NCBI RefSeq assembly: GCF_000023945.1
Contig: NC_013158.1
Coordinates: 62,001 to 126,000 of the forward strand
Length of the DNA: 64,000 nucleotides
DNA from: Halorhabdus utahensis DSM 12940
Lineage (GTDB): Archaea; Halobacteriota; Halobacteria; Halobacteriales; Haloarculaceae
Direction: 5' to 3'
The notes under the pieces are model-generated. The model did not search any database, was not told where the DNA came from, and saw nothing but the letters and a program-made list of their open reading frames with translations. Within the stretch, counting starts at the first letter, position 1. Every line of letters starts with the position of its first letter. Below, one piece after another: positions 1 to 7,741 of the stretch. A program made the position numbers and the translations under genes.

Positions 1-732
1 GGGGAATTACTGGGCTATCCAATGGGTGGATTCGGTCGCCTGATCGACGCGCTGGTCGATGCCGTCGGAAAGATGAACATTTTCACGGGATCGCGAGCGG
101 TCGACATCGGTATCGAAGGCGGTGCCGTCAAGTCCGTGACCGTCGAAACGGATCAGGGGAAGGTCCCACACGCCGTCGACGGCGTCGTCATCGCCACGAT
201 GCCCGACGTGCTGGAATCCCTGACGGGCTACGAGTGCGAGATCGACTTCCAGGGCACCGTCTGTTCAGTCATCAGTCTGGAGGAGGCGCTGACGGACACG
301 TACTGGCTCAACATCGCCGACGACGCTCCGTTCGGCGCGCTCATCGAACACACTAACCTCGTCTCAGCAAAACAGTACGGTGGCGAACATCTGTTGTACG
401 CCGTCAAATACATCCAGGATCGCGAGGACGAACTCTGGCAGATGGACGACGAGGGCGTCGAGGAAACCTGGCTCACCGGCATCGAGGACCTGTTTCCGGA
501 GTTCGATCGCGAGTCAGTCAACTGGATCGAAACCTCGCGAAGTCCGAAGACGGCACCCATCTACGAGCGGGGCTATCTCGAGAAAGTCATCCCGTATGAT
601 CTGAGCGAGTACGTAGCCGAAGGCGTCTACTACGCCGGCATGGCGTCGCGAGCCCAGTACCCGGAACGCTCGCTCAACGGCGCGATCGTTGCCGGCGAGA
701 CCTGCGCCGAGTTGATCGACCACGACGAGTAG
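1..732 (+). CDS. FAD-dependent amine oxidase / protoporphyrinogen-oxidase-like protein, C-terminal part
   Basis: The reading frame is open from the first base, so the N-terminus with its Rossmann GxGxxG motif lies outside the window. About 243 residues remain. The C-terminal stretch GVYYAGMASRAQYPERSLNG (about residues 208-227 of the visible part) is the second FAD-contacting region typical of flavin amine oxidases and protoporphyrinogen oxidases. The internal VDGVVIATMPDVL is the usual strand in which an oxidised product or cofactor domain closes. Substrate is not predictable; in haloarchaea such proteins are often annotated only as NAD(P)/FAD-dependent oxidoreductase. The ATG at 22 is internal, not the true start. 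Confidence 0.8.
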   Translation, partial: GELLGYPMGGFGRLIDALVDAVGKMNIFTGSRAVDIGIEGGAVKSVTVETDQGKVPHAVDGVVIATMPDVLESLTGYECEIDFQGTVCSVISLEEALTDTYWLNIADDAPFGALIEHTNLVSAKQYGGEHLLYAVKYIQDREDELWQMDDEGVEETWLTGIEDLFPEFDRESVNWIETSRSPKTAPIYERGYLEKVIPYDLSEYVAEGVYYAGMASRAQYPERSLNGAIVAGETCAELIDHDE

Positions 733-881
733 CGCTGTCAGGAAGTTCGGCCAGGACGCTGGGACTGTATCGAGGCGTTTCTCAGCTCCCACTCTGGCCG
801 TGGGCCCCAGGCAGCCAAAAGATTTCTCCGCTGGAAACGACACCGAAATATTCATATTGCCTGTGTTTGACGGCCACAGAT

Positions 882-1781
882 ATGTTTGGCTTGGGAAACC
901 TTGGCGGGACGGTCATGCAACTGGGAATCGGGACGATCGGGCGGTGGGTGCTCTTCCTCGTTGTGCTGGGGCTGTTCCTCGTCCCGGCGCTGTACTTCGG
1001 AGTCAGGTACTTCCGTCAATGGCTGGCACTGCGAGGGGCTGGCGAGACGTCGGTCGCCGAAGCCGCCAATACGAACGGCTTAGTGGGCCTCGAAGGCACG
1101 GCCGTGGCGGACAAGCCGATCGAACCGGCGCTCGCCGACGAGCGGAGCGTTGGCGCCAAGTACTACCTCAAGGGGATCGCCCCATTGCGCTTGGCCCATG
1201 AGTGGAACCCGCTGAATCCGATCGAGAGCCCGCTTGAATCCGGAGCGAACTTCGCTACCCCGTGGCGGACTGTCGACGAGGGCCAGATGACGACCGGGTT
1301 CTGGCTCGAAGACGACACGGGACGGATCCGCGTCGAGCCTGAGGACGCCTCGGTGTACGTCACCGGCGGGAAAGTCCACGCCGAGGTCGATACCGATCGT
1401 GACCTCGAATCACAACTGTCTGACGTGCCCGAAGACGAGATCGTCCGGGACAAACGCGAAATCTACGACGGGAAGGGCGAGATCGTCACGTTCGTCTGGT
1501 CGGTATTGAACTGGGGCGACCGGTGGTACCGGGAGGGGCACATCGAGAATGGCGACCAGGTGTTCGTCGCCGGGCCGGTCGAGACTGATCAGTCGGTATC
1601 TGACGAATCCGGAGCGGTCAACGCCGTCGTTCGGTCCGACGGCAGCGATGGCCCCTTTTTCGTGACGAACCGATCCCGGAACGAACACACGAACAAGCTG
1701 CTGTACGTGAGTCTGCTGATCTTCGCTGTCAGTGCCGTGTTCATCGGGCTGGTTGGGTGGGGCCTTCTTCAGGCTGTCTAG
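882..1781 (+). CDS. GIDE-domain-like membrane protein
   Basis: Predicted 299-residue protein with one N-terminal membrane segment (about residues 12-35), a soluble middle, and a C-terminal membrane segment (about 275-297). The middle part has the pattern of the GIDE domain first described in membrane ubiquitin ligases: GLVGLEGTA near the start, then FWLEDDTGRIRVEPEDASVYV and a late DQVFVAGPVE. No RING finger is present, so a ligase role is not supported. An in-frame TTG at 867 could extend it by five residues; I prefer the ATG at 882. Function in archaea is unknown. Confidence 0.7.
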   Translation: MFGLGNLGGTVMQLGIGTIGRWVLFLVVLGLFLVPALYFGVRYFRQWLALRGAGETSVAEAANTNGLVGLEGTAVADKPIEPALADERSVGAKYYLKGIAPLRLAHEWNPLNPIESPLESGANFATPWRTVDEGQMTTGFWLEDDTGRIRVEPEDASVYVTGGKVHAEVDTDRDLESQLSDVPEDEIVRDKREIYDGKGEIVTFVWSVLNWGDRWYREGHIENGDQVFVAGPVETDQSVSDESGAVNAVVRSDGSDGPFFVTNRSRNEHTNKLLYVSLLIFAVSAVFIGLVGWGLLQAV

Positions 1782-1850
1782 CTTTCGACGGTTGCCCGCC
1801 GACCGCGATCTTCTGTGTCTGGAGCGTCGGCATCACAAACCATCACTGCG

Positions 1851-2258
1851 TCACCGGGTCAGACGGTATACGAGCGCTACAAGGAGCAAGCCGAGATAGA
1901 GACCGAGCGCGTTGCGAACGGCGATCCACGCCGGCGAATGTTGTTGGATTCCCAGTCCCAGATCCCCGATTCCATAGCCGAGAAGTACCACGAATCCCAT
2001 CCGCAAACTGATTGGCCGGGACTCCGGACGCCACCGTGTGAGTGCCAGCGCCGCGACGACCGAGACAGCGGTAATTCCACTGTAGGTCTCTGGTATCGAC
2101 ACACCAGGTGCATGAGCAAATGCAATCGCGATCGGGAACAGCACCATGTGGATTGCGACGTACGTGACGACGAGGTGTTTCCCACGTCCCCAGCTCTCTT
2201 TGAGCGATCTAATCGGCTGTGGACCCGCTTGCTCGGCTGACTGGCGAGTGGGGGACAT
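1851..2258 (-). CDS. Four-helix membrane protein of unknown function
   Basis: The ATG at 2258 gives 135 residues; the frame stays open to 2309 upstream but the extra part is not haloarchaeal in composition. Hydrophobic segments are visible around residues 28-48 (HLVVTYVAIHMVLFPIAIAF), 60-77, 85-102 and 110-132, so four membrane helices are likely. It is convergent with the gene that ends at 1781 and has no recognisable catalytic motif. No family is recognised. Confidence 0.6.
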   Translation of the reverse strand: MSPTRQSAEQAGPQPIRSLKESWGRGKHLVVTYVAIHMVLFPIAIAFAHAPGVSIPETYSGITAVSVVAALALTRWRPESRPISLRMGFVVLLGYGIGDLGLGIQQHSPAWIAVRNALGLYLGLLLVALVYRLTR

Positions 2259-2324
2259 GCGAGAGTGGTCAATCCAACGAAACAAATCAGTTACGCACTC
2301 CAGATGCACCCGGTAGGCCGGCCT

Positions 2325-2933
2325 TCAGCCCTCTATCTCTGCGTCCTCAACGGCGTCCGGATCCACACCGGGGGCCTCCTCGACGTCGACCTCCTCGGGT
2401 TTCTCGCCGCCGCCGATCACAATTTCGCCGTCTTCGGTCTCGACGTAGACATCATCAGCAAACCCGCCGATTGCGTGGGGATGGTCGGGATCATCGAGCT
2501 TTTCGGGCGTCGATGGAGCTTCGGGCAGGCCGCCCTCCGGCGCGAACGCACCGAGCGGGTCGTCGATCGTGATACCGTGAGACTCGAAGAAGTCGGCGTA
2601 GCGATCGTAGTGGGCCTCGACCTCCTCGACGGGGAATTCCATCATCTCCGTCCAGCCGTGGTTGTAGAAGTCGAAGTTGGCCTGGGCGTGGGTGATCTCC
2701 CGTGCTTCTGCCTCCGGGTGGCCTTCCTCGAGTGCCGCGACGTAGGTGTCCATCGTCGCGTCGAAGAACCCTTCCAGGCGTTCGCGCCGCTCTTCCTGGC
2801 GGTTCTCCTCGGCCCAGTCCAGGAAGACACCGGTGTGGAGATCGACCAGCTTGTCGGACACCATCTCGCCCACTACCGGCGCAGTCAAACTCTGTTTGGC
2901 GGCCCAGTGTTTGACGCTTTGCTTGATTTTCAT
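2325..2933 (-). CDS. Haloarchaeal conserved protein, DUF6149-like
   Basis: The preferred ATG (MKIKQSVKHWAAKQS) gives 202 residues; the frame is open further upstream, but that part reads like antisense. The central THAQANFDFYNHGWTEMMEF is a highly conserved signature that I associate with the haloarchaeal family DUF6149. The acidic, low-complexity tail (EEVDVEEAPGVDPDAVEDAE) is typical of salt-adapted proteins. It is cytoplasmic, with no membrane segment or signal. Function is unknown. It stands divergent from the oxidoreductase at 3131. Confidence 0.75.
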   Translation of the reverse strand: MKIKQSVKHWAAKQSLTAPVVGEMVSDKLVDLHTGVFLDWAEENRQEERRERLEGFFDATMDTYVAALEEGHPEAEAREITHAQANFDFYNHGWTEMMEFPVEEVEAHYDRYADFFESHGITIDDPLGAFAPEGGLPEAPSTPEKLDDPDHPHAIGGFADDVYVETEDGEIVIGGGEKPEEVDVEEAPGVDPDAVEDAEIEG

Positions 2934-3130
2934 CTTGTGATCCGTAGGCGCTCCGGTCACATCAATACCGGGACGACGGCAAGCACCGGCGGACCCGTTC
3001 CCAATCTGGCACGGTTTGACGACCATCGAGCCGCCGGCCGAGCGGGCTATCCCAGTCCCTAATCGGGGACTGCCAGCGGGGATTGTGCCGATAGCAATCC
3101 ACATTAGGCCCCGGTCCCAACATCGGGAGC

Positions 3131-4375
3131 ATGACCACGTCGCACGTGATCCTCGGCGACGGCATCGCCGGGAGTTCCGCCGCGGAGACGATCCGTGAAG
3201 CGGATCCCGACGCCGACGTCACGATCATCACCGACGAGGGCGAACCTCTCTACAACCGCATTCTGATCAAGGAGTTCGCCAAAGGTACCCTCCCCGAAGA
3301 ACCGGTCTCGATTCACGAAGAAGAGTGGTACGAGGAGCGGGACATCGACCTCGCACTCAACACCCGCATCACGTCGGTCGACACCGACGCGAAGGTCGTC
3401 GAGGCTCACGACGGCACCACCTACGAGTACGACAAGTTGCTGGTCGCCACCGGGGGGACACCGACCAGGCTCCCGGTCGAAAACAGTGACGCCGAAGGCG
3501 TCCACTACTTCTGGACGTTCAAGGATGCCCGGGCGATCCGCGACCACGCTGCCGAAGCCGAGACGGGCGTGATCGTCGGGGCCGGACTGCTCGGCATCGA
3601 CCTCGCTGCGATCTGTGGGGCACAAAACGTCGAGGCCGACTACCTCATGCGGGGCAACCGGTGGTGGCGCTACGCCTTGAGCCTCGACGGCGCGGAGATC
3701 ATTCACGAGGCACTCAGGGAAAAGGGCGTCACGCCCGTCTTCGAGAGCGGCGTCGAACGCTTCGAGGTCGACGACGACGGCCACGTCACCGGGGCCGTGG
3801 ACGCGAACGGCGAGTTCCACGACGGTGCGTTCGCTGCCGTCGCGATCGGGCTGGACTTCAACACCGACTTTCTCGAAGACACACCCGTCGAACTCGACGA
3901 CGGCATCGTGGTCGACGAACACATGCGGACCGGCGTCGAGGACGTCTACGCGGCCGGCGACCTGACGCAGTACTTCGACGTCATTCTGGATGAACGTGCC
4001 CAGAACGGCTCGTGGGGTAGCGCCAAAGAGCAGGGCGTCGTCGCCGCCGAGAACATGGTCGCCGACGAACCCGTCGAGACGTTTCGCTACGTCTCCTCGT
4101 ACTCGATCACACACTTCGACTTCCCGTTTCTGTCCTTCGGTCATCCGACGATCGGCGACGACGAGGCCGAACGGAAGTATTCAGACACCGAGTGGCGACG
4201 GCTCACGTTCAAGGACGGCCAGCTTATCGGCGGTGTCCTGATCGGCGACCTCTCCCAGCAGCAAGCCTTCAAACAGATCATCCGCGAGGAGCGACCGGTT
4301 GGCGATCAAAAGGAGGCGTTACTCGAACCGGAAGTCGACCTCGACGCATTGGCACCCCCTGCCGTCGAGAAGTGA
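3131..4375 (+). CDS. NAD(P)/FAD-dependent oxidoreductase (NirB/rubredoxin-reductase-like fold)
   Basis: The 414-residue protein has an N-terminal FAD motif (HVILGDGIAGSSAAETI, residues 5-21), the PLYNRILIKEF segment seen in the FAD domain of nitrite reductase NirB and related ferredoxin or rubredoxin reductases, a second dinucleotide motif (GVIVGAGLLGIDLA, about 148-161) for NAD(P)H, and the C-terminal FAD motif VEDVYAAGDLTQ (about 272-283). No CxxC redox pair is present, so disulfide reduction is not expected. The partner electron acceptor is not encoded nearby. The ATG follows the divergent gene by about 200 bp. Confidence 0.9.
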   Translation: MTTSHVILGDGIAGSSAAETIREADPDADVTIITDEGEPLYNRILIKEFAKGTLPEEPVSIHEEEWYEERDIDLALNTRITSVDTDAKVVEAHDGTTYEYDKLLVATGGTPTRLPVENSDAEGVHYFWTFKDARAIRDHAAEAETGVIVGAGLLGIDLAAICGAQNVEADYLMRGNRWWRYALSLDGAEIIHEALREKGVTPVFESGVERFEVDDDGHVTGAVDANGEFHDGAFAAVAIGLDFNTDFLEDTPVELDDGIVVDEHMRTGVEDVYAAGDLTQYFDVILDERAQNGSWGSAKEQGVVAAENMVADEPVETFRYVSSYSITHFDFPFLSFGHPTIGDDEAERKYSDTEWRRLTFKDGQLIGGVLIGDLSQQQAFKQIIREERPVGDQKEALLEPEVDLDALAPPAVEK

Positions 4376-4441
4376 CTGTGCCGGAAGACGTGCCCTTGTC
4401 GGATCGACACCGTTTTGCTCGCGACGCTGTTGTCCCGGGAT

Positions 4442-4858
4442 ATGGACGCTGACGCCGACGGCGAGATGACGCTTGCGTTCGACATCGACGCCCTACAACA
4501 CCTGGCACATCCGGATACAGTGTTCAGTGATGCTCGCCAGTGGAGCAAGTACGTGGGCATCGTCTCCGAAGAGCCGACCTACGTCGTGACGAACTTCGCC
4601 CGGAAACACCGGATCCGCCAGGACTTCTTCTCCGGGCCTCGCGGGCGTGCGGAGAGCTTCGAGACGATCAAAGACCAGTTCGAAACTCCCCGATACGTCT
4701 ACGTCGGCACTGACGAGGTGGCTGCGGAGGCGGCCCGGTCGAACGGGTGGGAATATCTCGACGTCGAGGACGCCGCCGAGGCAGCCGAGTGGGAACTCGG
4801 CGAACCCGAAGTCCCCTCGGCCGAAGACACCGCCGAGACGCGCGATGATTGGCCCTGA
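4442..4858 (+). CDS. Haloarchaeal conserved protein of unknown function (DUF7124-like)
   Basis: I chose the ATG at 4442, giving 138 residues beginning MDADADGEMTLAFDID. An in-frame ATG at 4415 would add nine residues unlike the rest. Conserved-looking blocks are DARQWSKYVGIVSEEPTYVV, NFARKHRIRQDFFSGPRG and a C-terminal half resembling a small Rossmann-like unit (YVYVGTDEVAAEAARSNGWE). It looks cytoplasmic. I believe it belongs to a haloarchaea-specific family (DUF7124), but no activity is known to me. Confidence 0.75.
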   Translation: MDADADGEMTLAFDIDALQHLAHPDTVFSDARQWSKYVGIVSEEPTYVVTNFARKHRIRQDFFSGPRGRAESFETIKDQFETPRYVYVGTDEVAAEAARSNGWEYLDVEDAAEAAEWELGEPEVPSAEDTAETRDDWP

Positions 4859-4938
4859 GAGCGGACGGCGTTGTCCCTTGGTGGGCAGTTACTTCGGGTA
4901 CCGCGTCGTTTAACCCCCCGGACCCGCAATCTCCGCCG

Positions 4939-5469
4939 ATGGCTACCCCCCGCGTTCCGAGCGACGAGGACCGGCTGGAACTTCCGTGTGGCGAGACCGT
5001 AGACATCCATACTTTCGACATGGGTCGGCGCGAATTCGAGTGTCACTGCGGTCAGTCCCACGCCCTCGTGATGGACGTTCATCCGCTGACCAGGTTCCTG
5101 CCGTCGTTTCTCGTCGACACTCTGGCCGAGACTGTCGAACCGAGTGGGGAGGCGGAACAACTCGGGACGGGCCACCTGATGGGCATCGTCATGGAGGAAT
5201 TTCCCGACGACATAGTCGCGAAGGACGTCGAGGACGATGGGGCGATCGGGTGTGGGCTGCTGTGGGTATCCGAATTCGATTCGCGTCGGCTCCACGAGAT
5301 CGTGGTCGAACTCGTCGTCGACCTCATGGAACACGCGATCAGCCACGCCGAAGACGACACAGCGCGGGAAACGTTCGAGGAAGACATGCGTGAGTTCGAC
5401 GTGGGAACGTTCGTCGATGCGTACCGTGCCGAACGCGACTTCGACGGGGACAACGATACCCCCGTCTAA
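4939..5469 (+). CDS. Haloarchaeal conserved protein, DUF5815-like
   Basis: The ATG at 4939 gives 176 residues (MATPRVPSDEDRLELPC). The frame is open upstream to 4849, but that part overlaps the previous gene and a GC-poor leader. A cysteine/histidine cluster (FECHCGQSH) suggests a bound metal, and the middle reads PDDIVAKDVEDDGAIGCGLL. No membrane part. This is a widespread haloarchaeal family whose function is not known to me. Confidence 0.75.
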   Translation: MATPRVPSDEDRLELPCGETVDIHTFDMGRREFECHCGQSHALVMDVHPLTRFLPSFLVDTLAETVEPSGEAEQLGTGHLMGIVMEEFPDDIVAKDVEDDGAIGCGLLWVSEFDSRRLHEIVVELVVDLMEHAISHAEDDTARETFEEDMREFDVGTFVDAYRAERDFDGDNDTPV

Positions 5470-5593
5470 CCGTAGTGGAAGCTGACGAGTGGCGGTACCC
5501 ACGCCGTCTGACCGCGACGTGTGACAATGCCGGCGGCAATGACGTCTGTGTGACATTCGGACCCGTCGCCTTCTGTCGAATGGCGGGCAACAG

Positions 5594-5615
5594 CCGTCAG
5601 ACGCCAGTCTGACGG
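5594..5615. promoter_or_regulatory. Perfect 9-bp inverted repeat, probable operator of the downstream HTH gene
   Basis: CCGTCAGAC, a 4-base spacer (GCCA), then GTCTGACGG form a perfect interrupted palindrome. It ends only a few bases before a TATA-like TTTAAT at 5618-5623. A further half site GTCAGAC lies at 5641-5647, right before the ATG at 5649. The geometry suits a dimeric repressor that blocks TBP/TFB loading. Autoregulation by the HTH protein is an inference. Confidence 0.55.
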
Positions 5616-5648
5616 TGTTTAATGGTGTTCGGGGACGTTTGTCAGACC

Positions 5649-5876
5649 ATGCTGCGCCACGGCGAGTTCGAGCGTATTCGCGCCGTGCTTGCCGAGACGG
5701 ATCTCGAGGAGCCACTCACTGCGCGGGAGATCCACGAGGTCCTGCAGGCCCACGACGAACCGTTCGAGAGTCCCCACGAGATCGCGACTGTCCTCGGTCG
5801 TCACGCCCAACGAGGGAACGTCGAAGTCATCCGCGGTCACCCCTATCGGTATCGGTTCGACGACCGTGGCCAGTAG
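5649..5876 (+). CDS. Small winged-helix/HTH protein
   Basis: 75 residues from the ATG at 5649 (MLRHGEFERIRAVLAETD). An upstream in-frame ATG at 5622 would lie on top of the TATA-like box at 5618, whereas 5649 is about 26 bp downstream of it, as expected of a leaderless haloarchaeal transcript. The fold is a helix-turn-helix: LTAREIHEVLQAHDE, then PHEIATVLGRHAQRGNVEVI, with a short wing (HPYRYRF). It is probably a DNA-binding regulator, perhaps of itself through the palindrome at 5594. Confidence 0.75.
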   Translation: MLRHGEFERIRAVLAETDLEEPLTAREIHEVLQAHDEPFESPHEIATVLGRHAQRGNVEVIRGHPYRYRFDDRGQ

Positions 5877-5906
5877 CCCCTCGCGCGCTTCTCGATCACA
5901 ACACGT

Positions 5907-7664
5907 TTGAGACGACCCGCCGTGGCTCCGCTCGTGCGTAGCGTCATCGATCGGCTGGAGGTACGAGAGCCGCGGCGAGCGATCACACTCGTCGTGTTCG
6001 TCGCGCTCGTGGCCCGACTCGTCGCGCTCGACGTGCGGATCGCCCACTGGGACGAGGGTCGAGTGGGGTACTGGATCCTCCACACGGCCGCCACCGGGTG
6101 GTGGGAATACCGGCCGATCATCCATGGCCCGTTCGTCCAGCACGTCACCCGGTGGACCTTCGAGATCGGCGGCGTCTCGGATTTCACGATGCGGCTGCCG
6201 GTGGCCCTGATCGGGAGCGCGCTTCCGGCGACAGCGTTGCTGTTTCGATCACGGCTTCGCGATGTCGAGACGATCGCCCTCGGTGTCGTCCTCGCGGCGA
6301 ACCCACTCCTGCTCTATTACTCGCGGTTCATGCGCAGCGACGTCCCGGTCGCCGCCTTCGTGTTCGTCACGTTCGGCGCGCTGGTGGCTGCCGTTGATCT
6401 GGACCGTCGACGCTATCTTCACCTCGCCGCAATCGCGTTCGCCCTTTCGCTCACCGTCAAGGAGAACGCGATCCTCTACCCGGTCTCGTGGCTCGGAGCC
6501 GGCACGCTCCTGGCTCTCTCCCGACTCGCCGACGATCACTACGGCAATGGAGATCCGAGGAAGACACTGCAAAGATGGGCGCGTGCCATCCGCCGCCGCG
6601 CGTGGGCCTGGCGACGGAGTCTCATCGTGCTCCCCGTCGAGATCCTTGCGGTGTTCGTGTTCTTCTACGCACCACGCTCGCCGAAGACGGACGTTGGCCT
6701 CTGGAGTGCAGTGGCCGACCCGACATTGCTCCCCGGCGTCGTACGGCACGCCACACTCGGATCGATGGGGGAGATCGCGGACCTCTGGTTGTCACCGAGC
6801 ATCCGTGGGCACGCGTACGGTCCGTATCTCGCGCACTTTGTGATCGTGCTCGCCGTCGCGGCCGCCGCGACCGCTGTCTTCGCGGCCCTGGCAGTTCGGT
6901 GGCAACCACGACCCATCGTGACGTTCTGTGGCTGGTGGGCGCTGTCGGGCGTCGTCGGCTATCCATACGTCGCTGACGTCAAAGCGCCGTGGCTCGCCGT
7001 CCACGTCGTGATCGCGCTGGCGATCCCCGCCGCCATCGGGCTCGTCGCCACCGTCGACCGAATCCGAAAAGCTCGCGTCGAGCGCCGCCAACTCGAAGCG
7101 ATCGGTTTGGCCGCATTGCTCGTCTCTTCGGGCGGCTTCGTCATTGCCTCGGCCGGGCTAACGACCTTTCAGCAGCCGCCTCACGAACTGAACATCGTCG
7201 CACAGGGCGGACAGCCGAGTGGCGACCTCCGTCCAATAATCGAGGACATGCAGGCGGTCGCAGCCCACAATGAGGGGACAGACGTTCTCTACTACGGCAA
7301 CCTCTCGATCAGGGACGAAGCTCGGGCGGATCACCCACCTGTCCCGCCACGCTGGTTCAACCGGCTGCCGTTACCGTGGTACACCGAACGGGCAAACGCC
7401 ACGGTCGACAGTGTCGACACTGTCGCGGACATCGCCGCTGATCCACCACCCGTCGTGATCGCCGAGAGTGACGCACGATCGGACGTCGGTGGGGCACTCG
7501 ATGGCTACGCCGTGCGCGAGGAGGCGATCCTGATCCGGCCCGGCCCGCGGACGATCAGCGTCGTCGGATTCGAGTACCATCTCGGGGGAAAATCACTGGC
7601 ATTCTATATCGATCGAGAGGCCCTGTCAGCTGCGACGGCCGGTCACGAGGGTGACACTCGCTGA
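5907..7664 (+). CDS. Agl23-like membrane glycosyltransferase (TIGR03663 type)
   Basis: A 585-residue multi-pass membrane protein of the GT39/PMT-like superfamily. The first extracytoplasmic loop carries RIAHWDEGRVGYWILHTA with the acidic WDE motif of dolichol-phosphate-sugar-using transferases, followed by the YRPIIHGPF block typical of the haloarchaeal Agl23 / TIGR03663 group. About nine to eleven hydrophobic helices follow, then a soluble C-terminal domain from about residue 430. Agl23 proteins are linked to lipid-linked glycan flipping or sugar addition in N-glycosylation; the exact substrate here is unknown. No other agl genes are adjacent. Confidence 0.85.
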   Translation: MRRPAVAPLVRSVIDRLEVREPRRAITLVVFVALVARLVALDVRIAHWDEGRVGYWILHTAATGWWEYRPIIHGPFVQHVTRWTFEIGGVSDFTMRLPVALIGSALPATALLFRSRLRDVETIALGVVLAANPLLLYYSRFMRSDVPVAAFVFVTFGALVAAVDLDRRRYLHLAAIAFALSLTVKENAILYPVSWLGAGTLLALSRLADDHYGNGDPRKTLQRWARAIRRRAWAWRRSLIVLPVEILAVFVFFYAPRSPKTDVGLWSAVADPTLLPGVVRHATLGSMGEIADLWLSPSIRGHAYGPYLAHFVIVLAVAAAATAVFAALAVRWQPRPIVTFCGWWALSGVVGYPYVADVKAPWLAVHVVIALAIPAAIGLVATVDRIRKARVERRQLEAIGLAALLVSSGGFVIASAGLTTFQQPPHELNIVAQGGQPSGDLRPIIEDMQAVAAHNEGTDVLYYGNLSIRDEARADHPPVPPRWFNRLPLPWYTERANATVDSVDTVADIAADPPPVVIAESDARSDVGGALDGYAVREEAILIRPGPRTISVVGFEYHLGGKSLAFYIDREALSAATAGHEGDTR

Positions 7665-7710
7665 TACGATATTCGAAATCAGACTTCGATGATCGTAACC
7701 TTTCGCCGGG

Positions 7711-7718
7711 TTTATTAC
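7711..7718 (+). promoter_or_regulatory. TATA-like box of carB
   Basis: TTTATTAC lies about 26-30 bp upstream of the carB ATG at 7742. This is the spacing expected if transcription begins within a few bases of the start codon, as in leaderless haloarchaeal messages. Confidence 0.5.
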
Positions 7719-7741
7719 GATGAGCGAACTCCGGATGCACA

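Noticed and set aside
2265-3062. 265-residue plus-strand frame opposite the DUF6149-like gene
   Set aside because: Shadow of a conserved gene.
3104-4144. Long minus-strand frame opposite the oxidoreductase
   Set aside because: It is the antisense of a clearly conserved gene; such long shadows are common in GC-rich haloarchaeal DNA.
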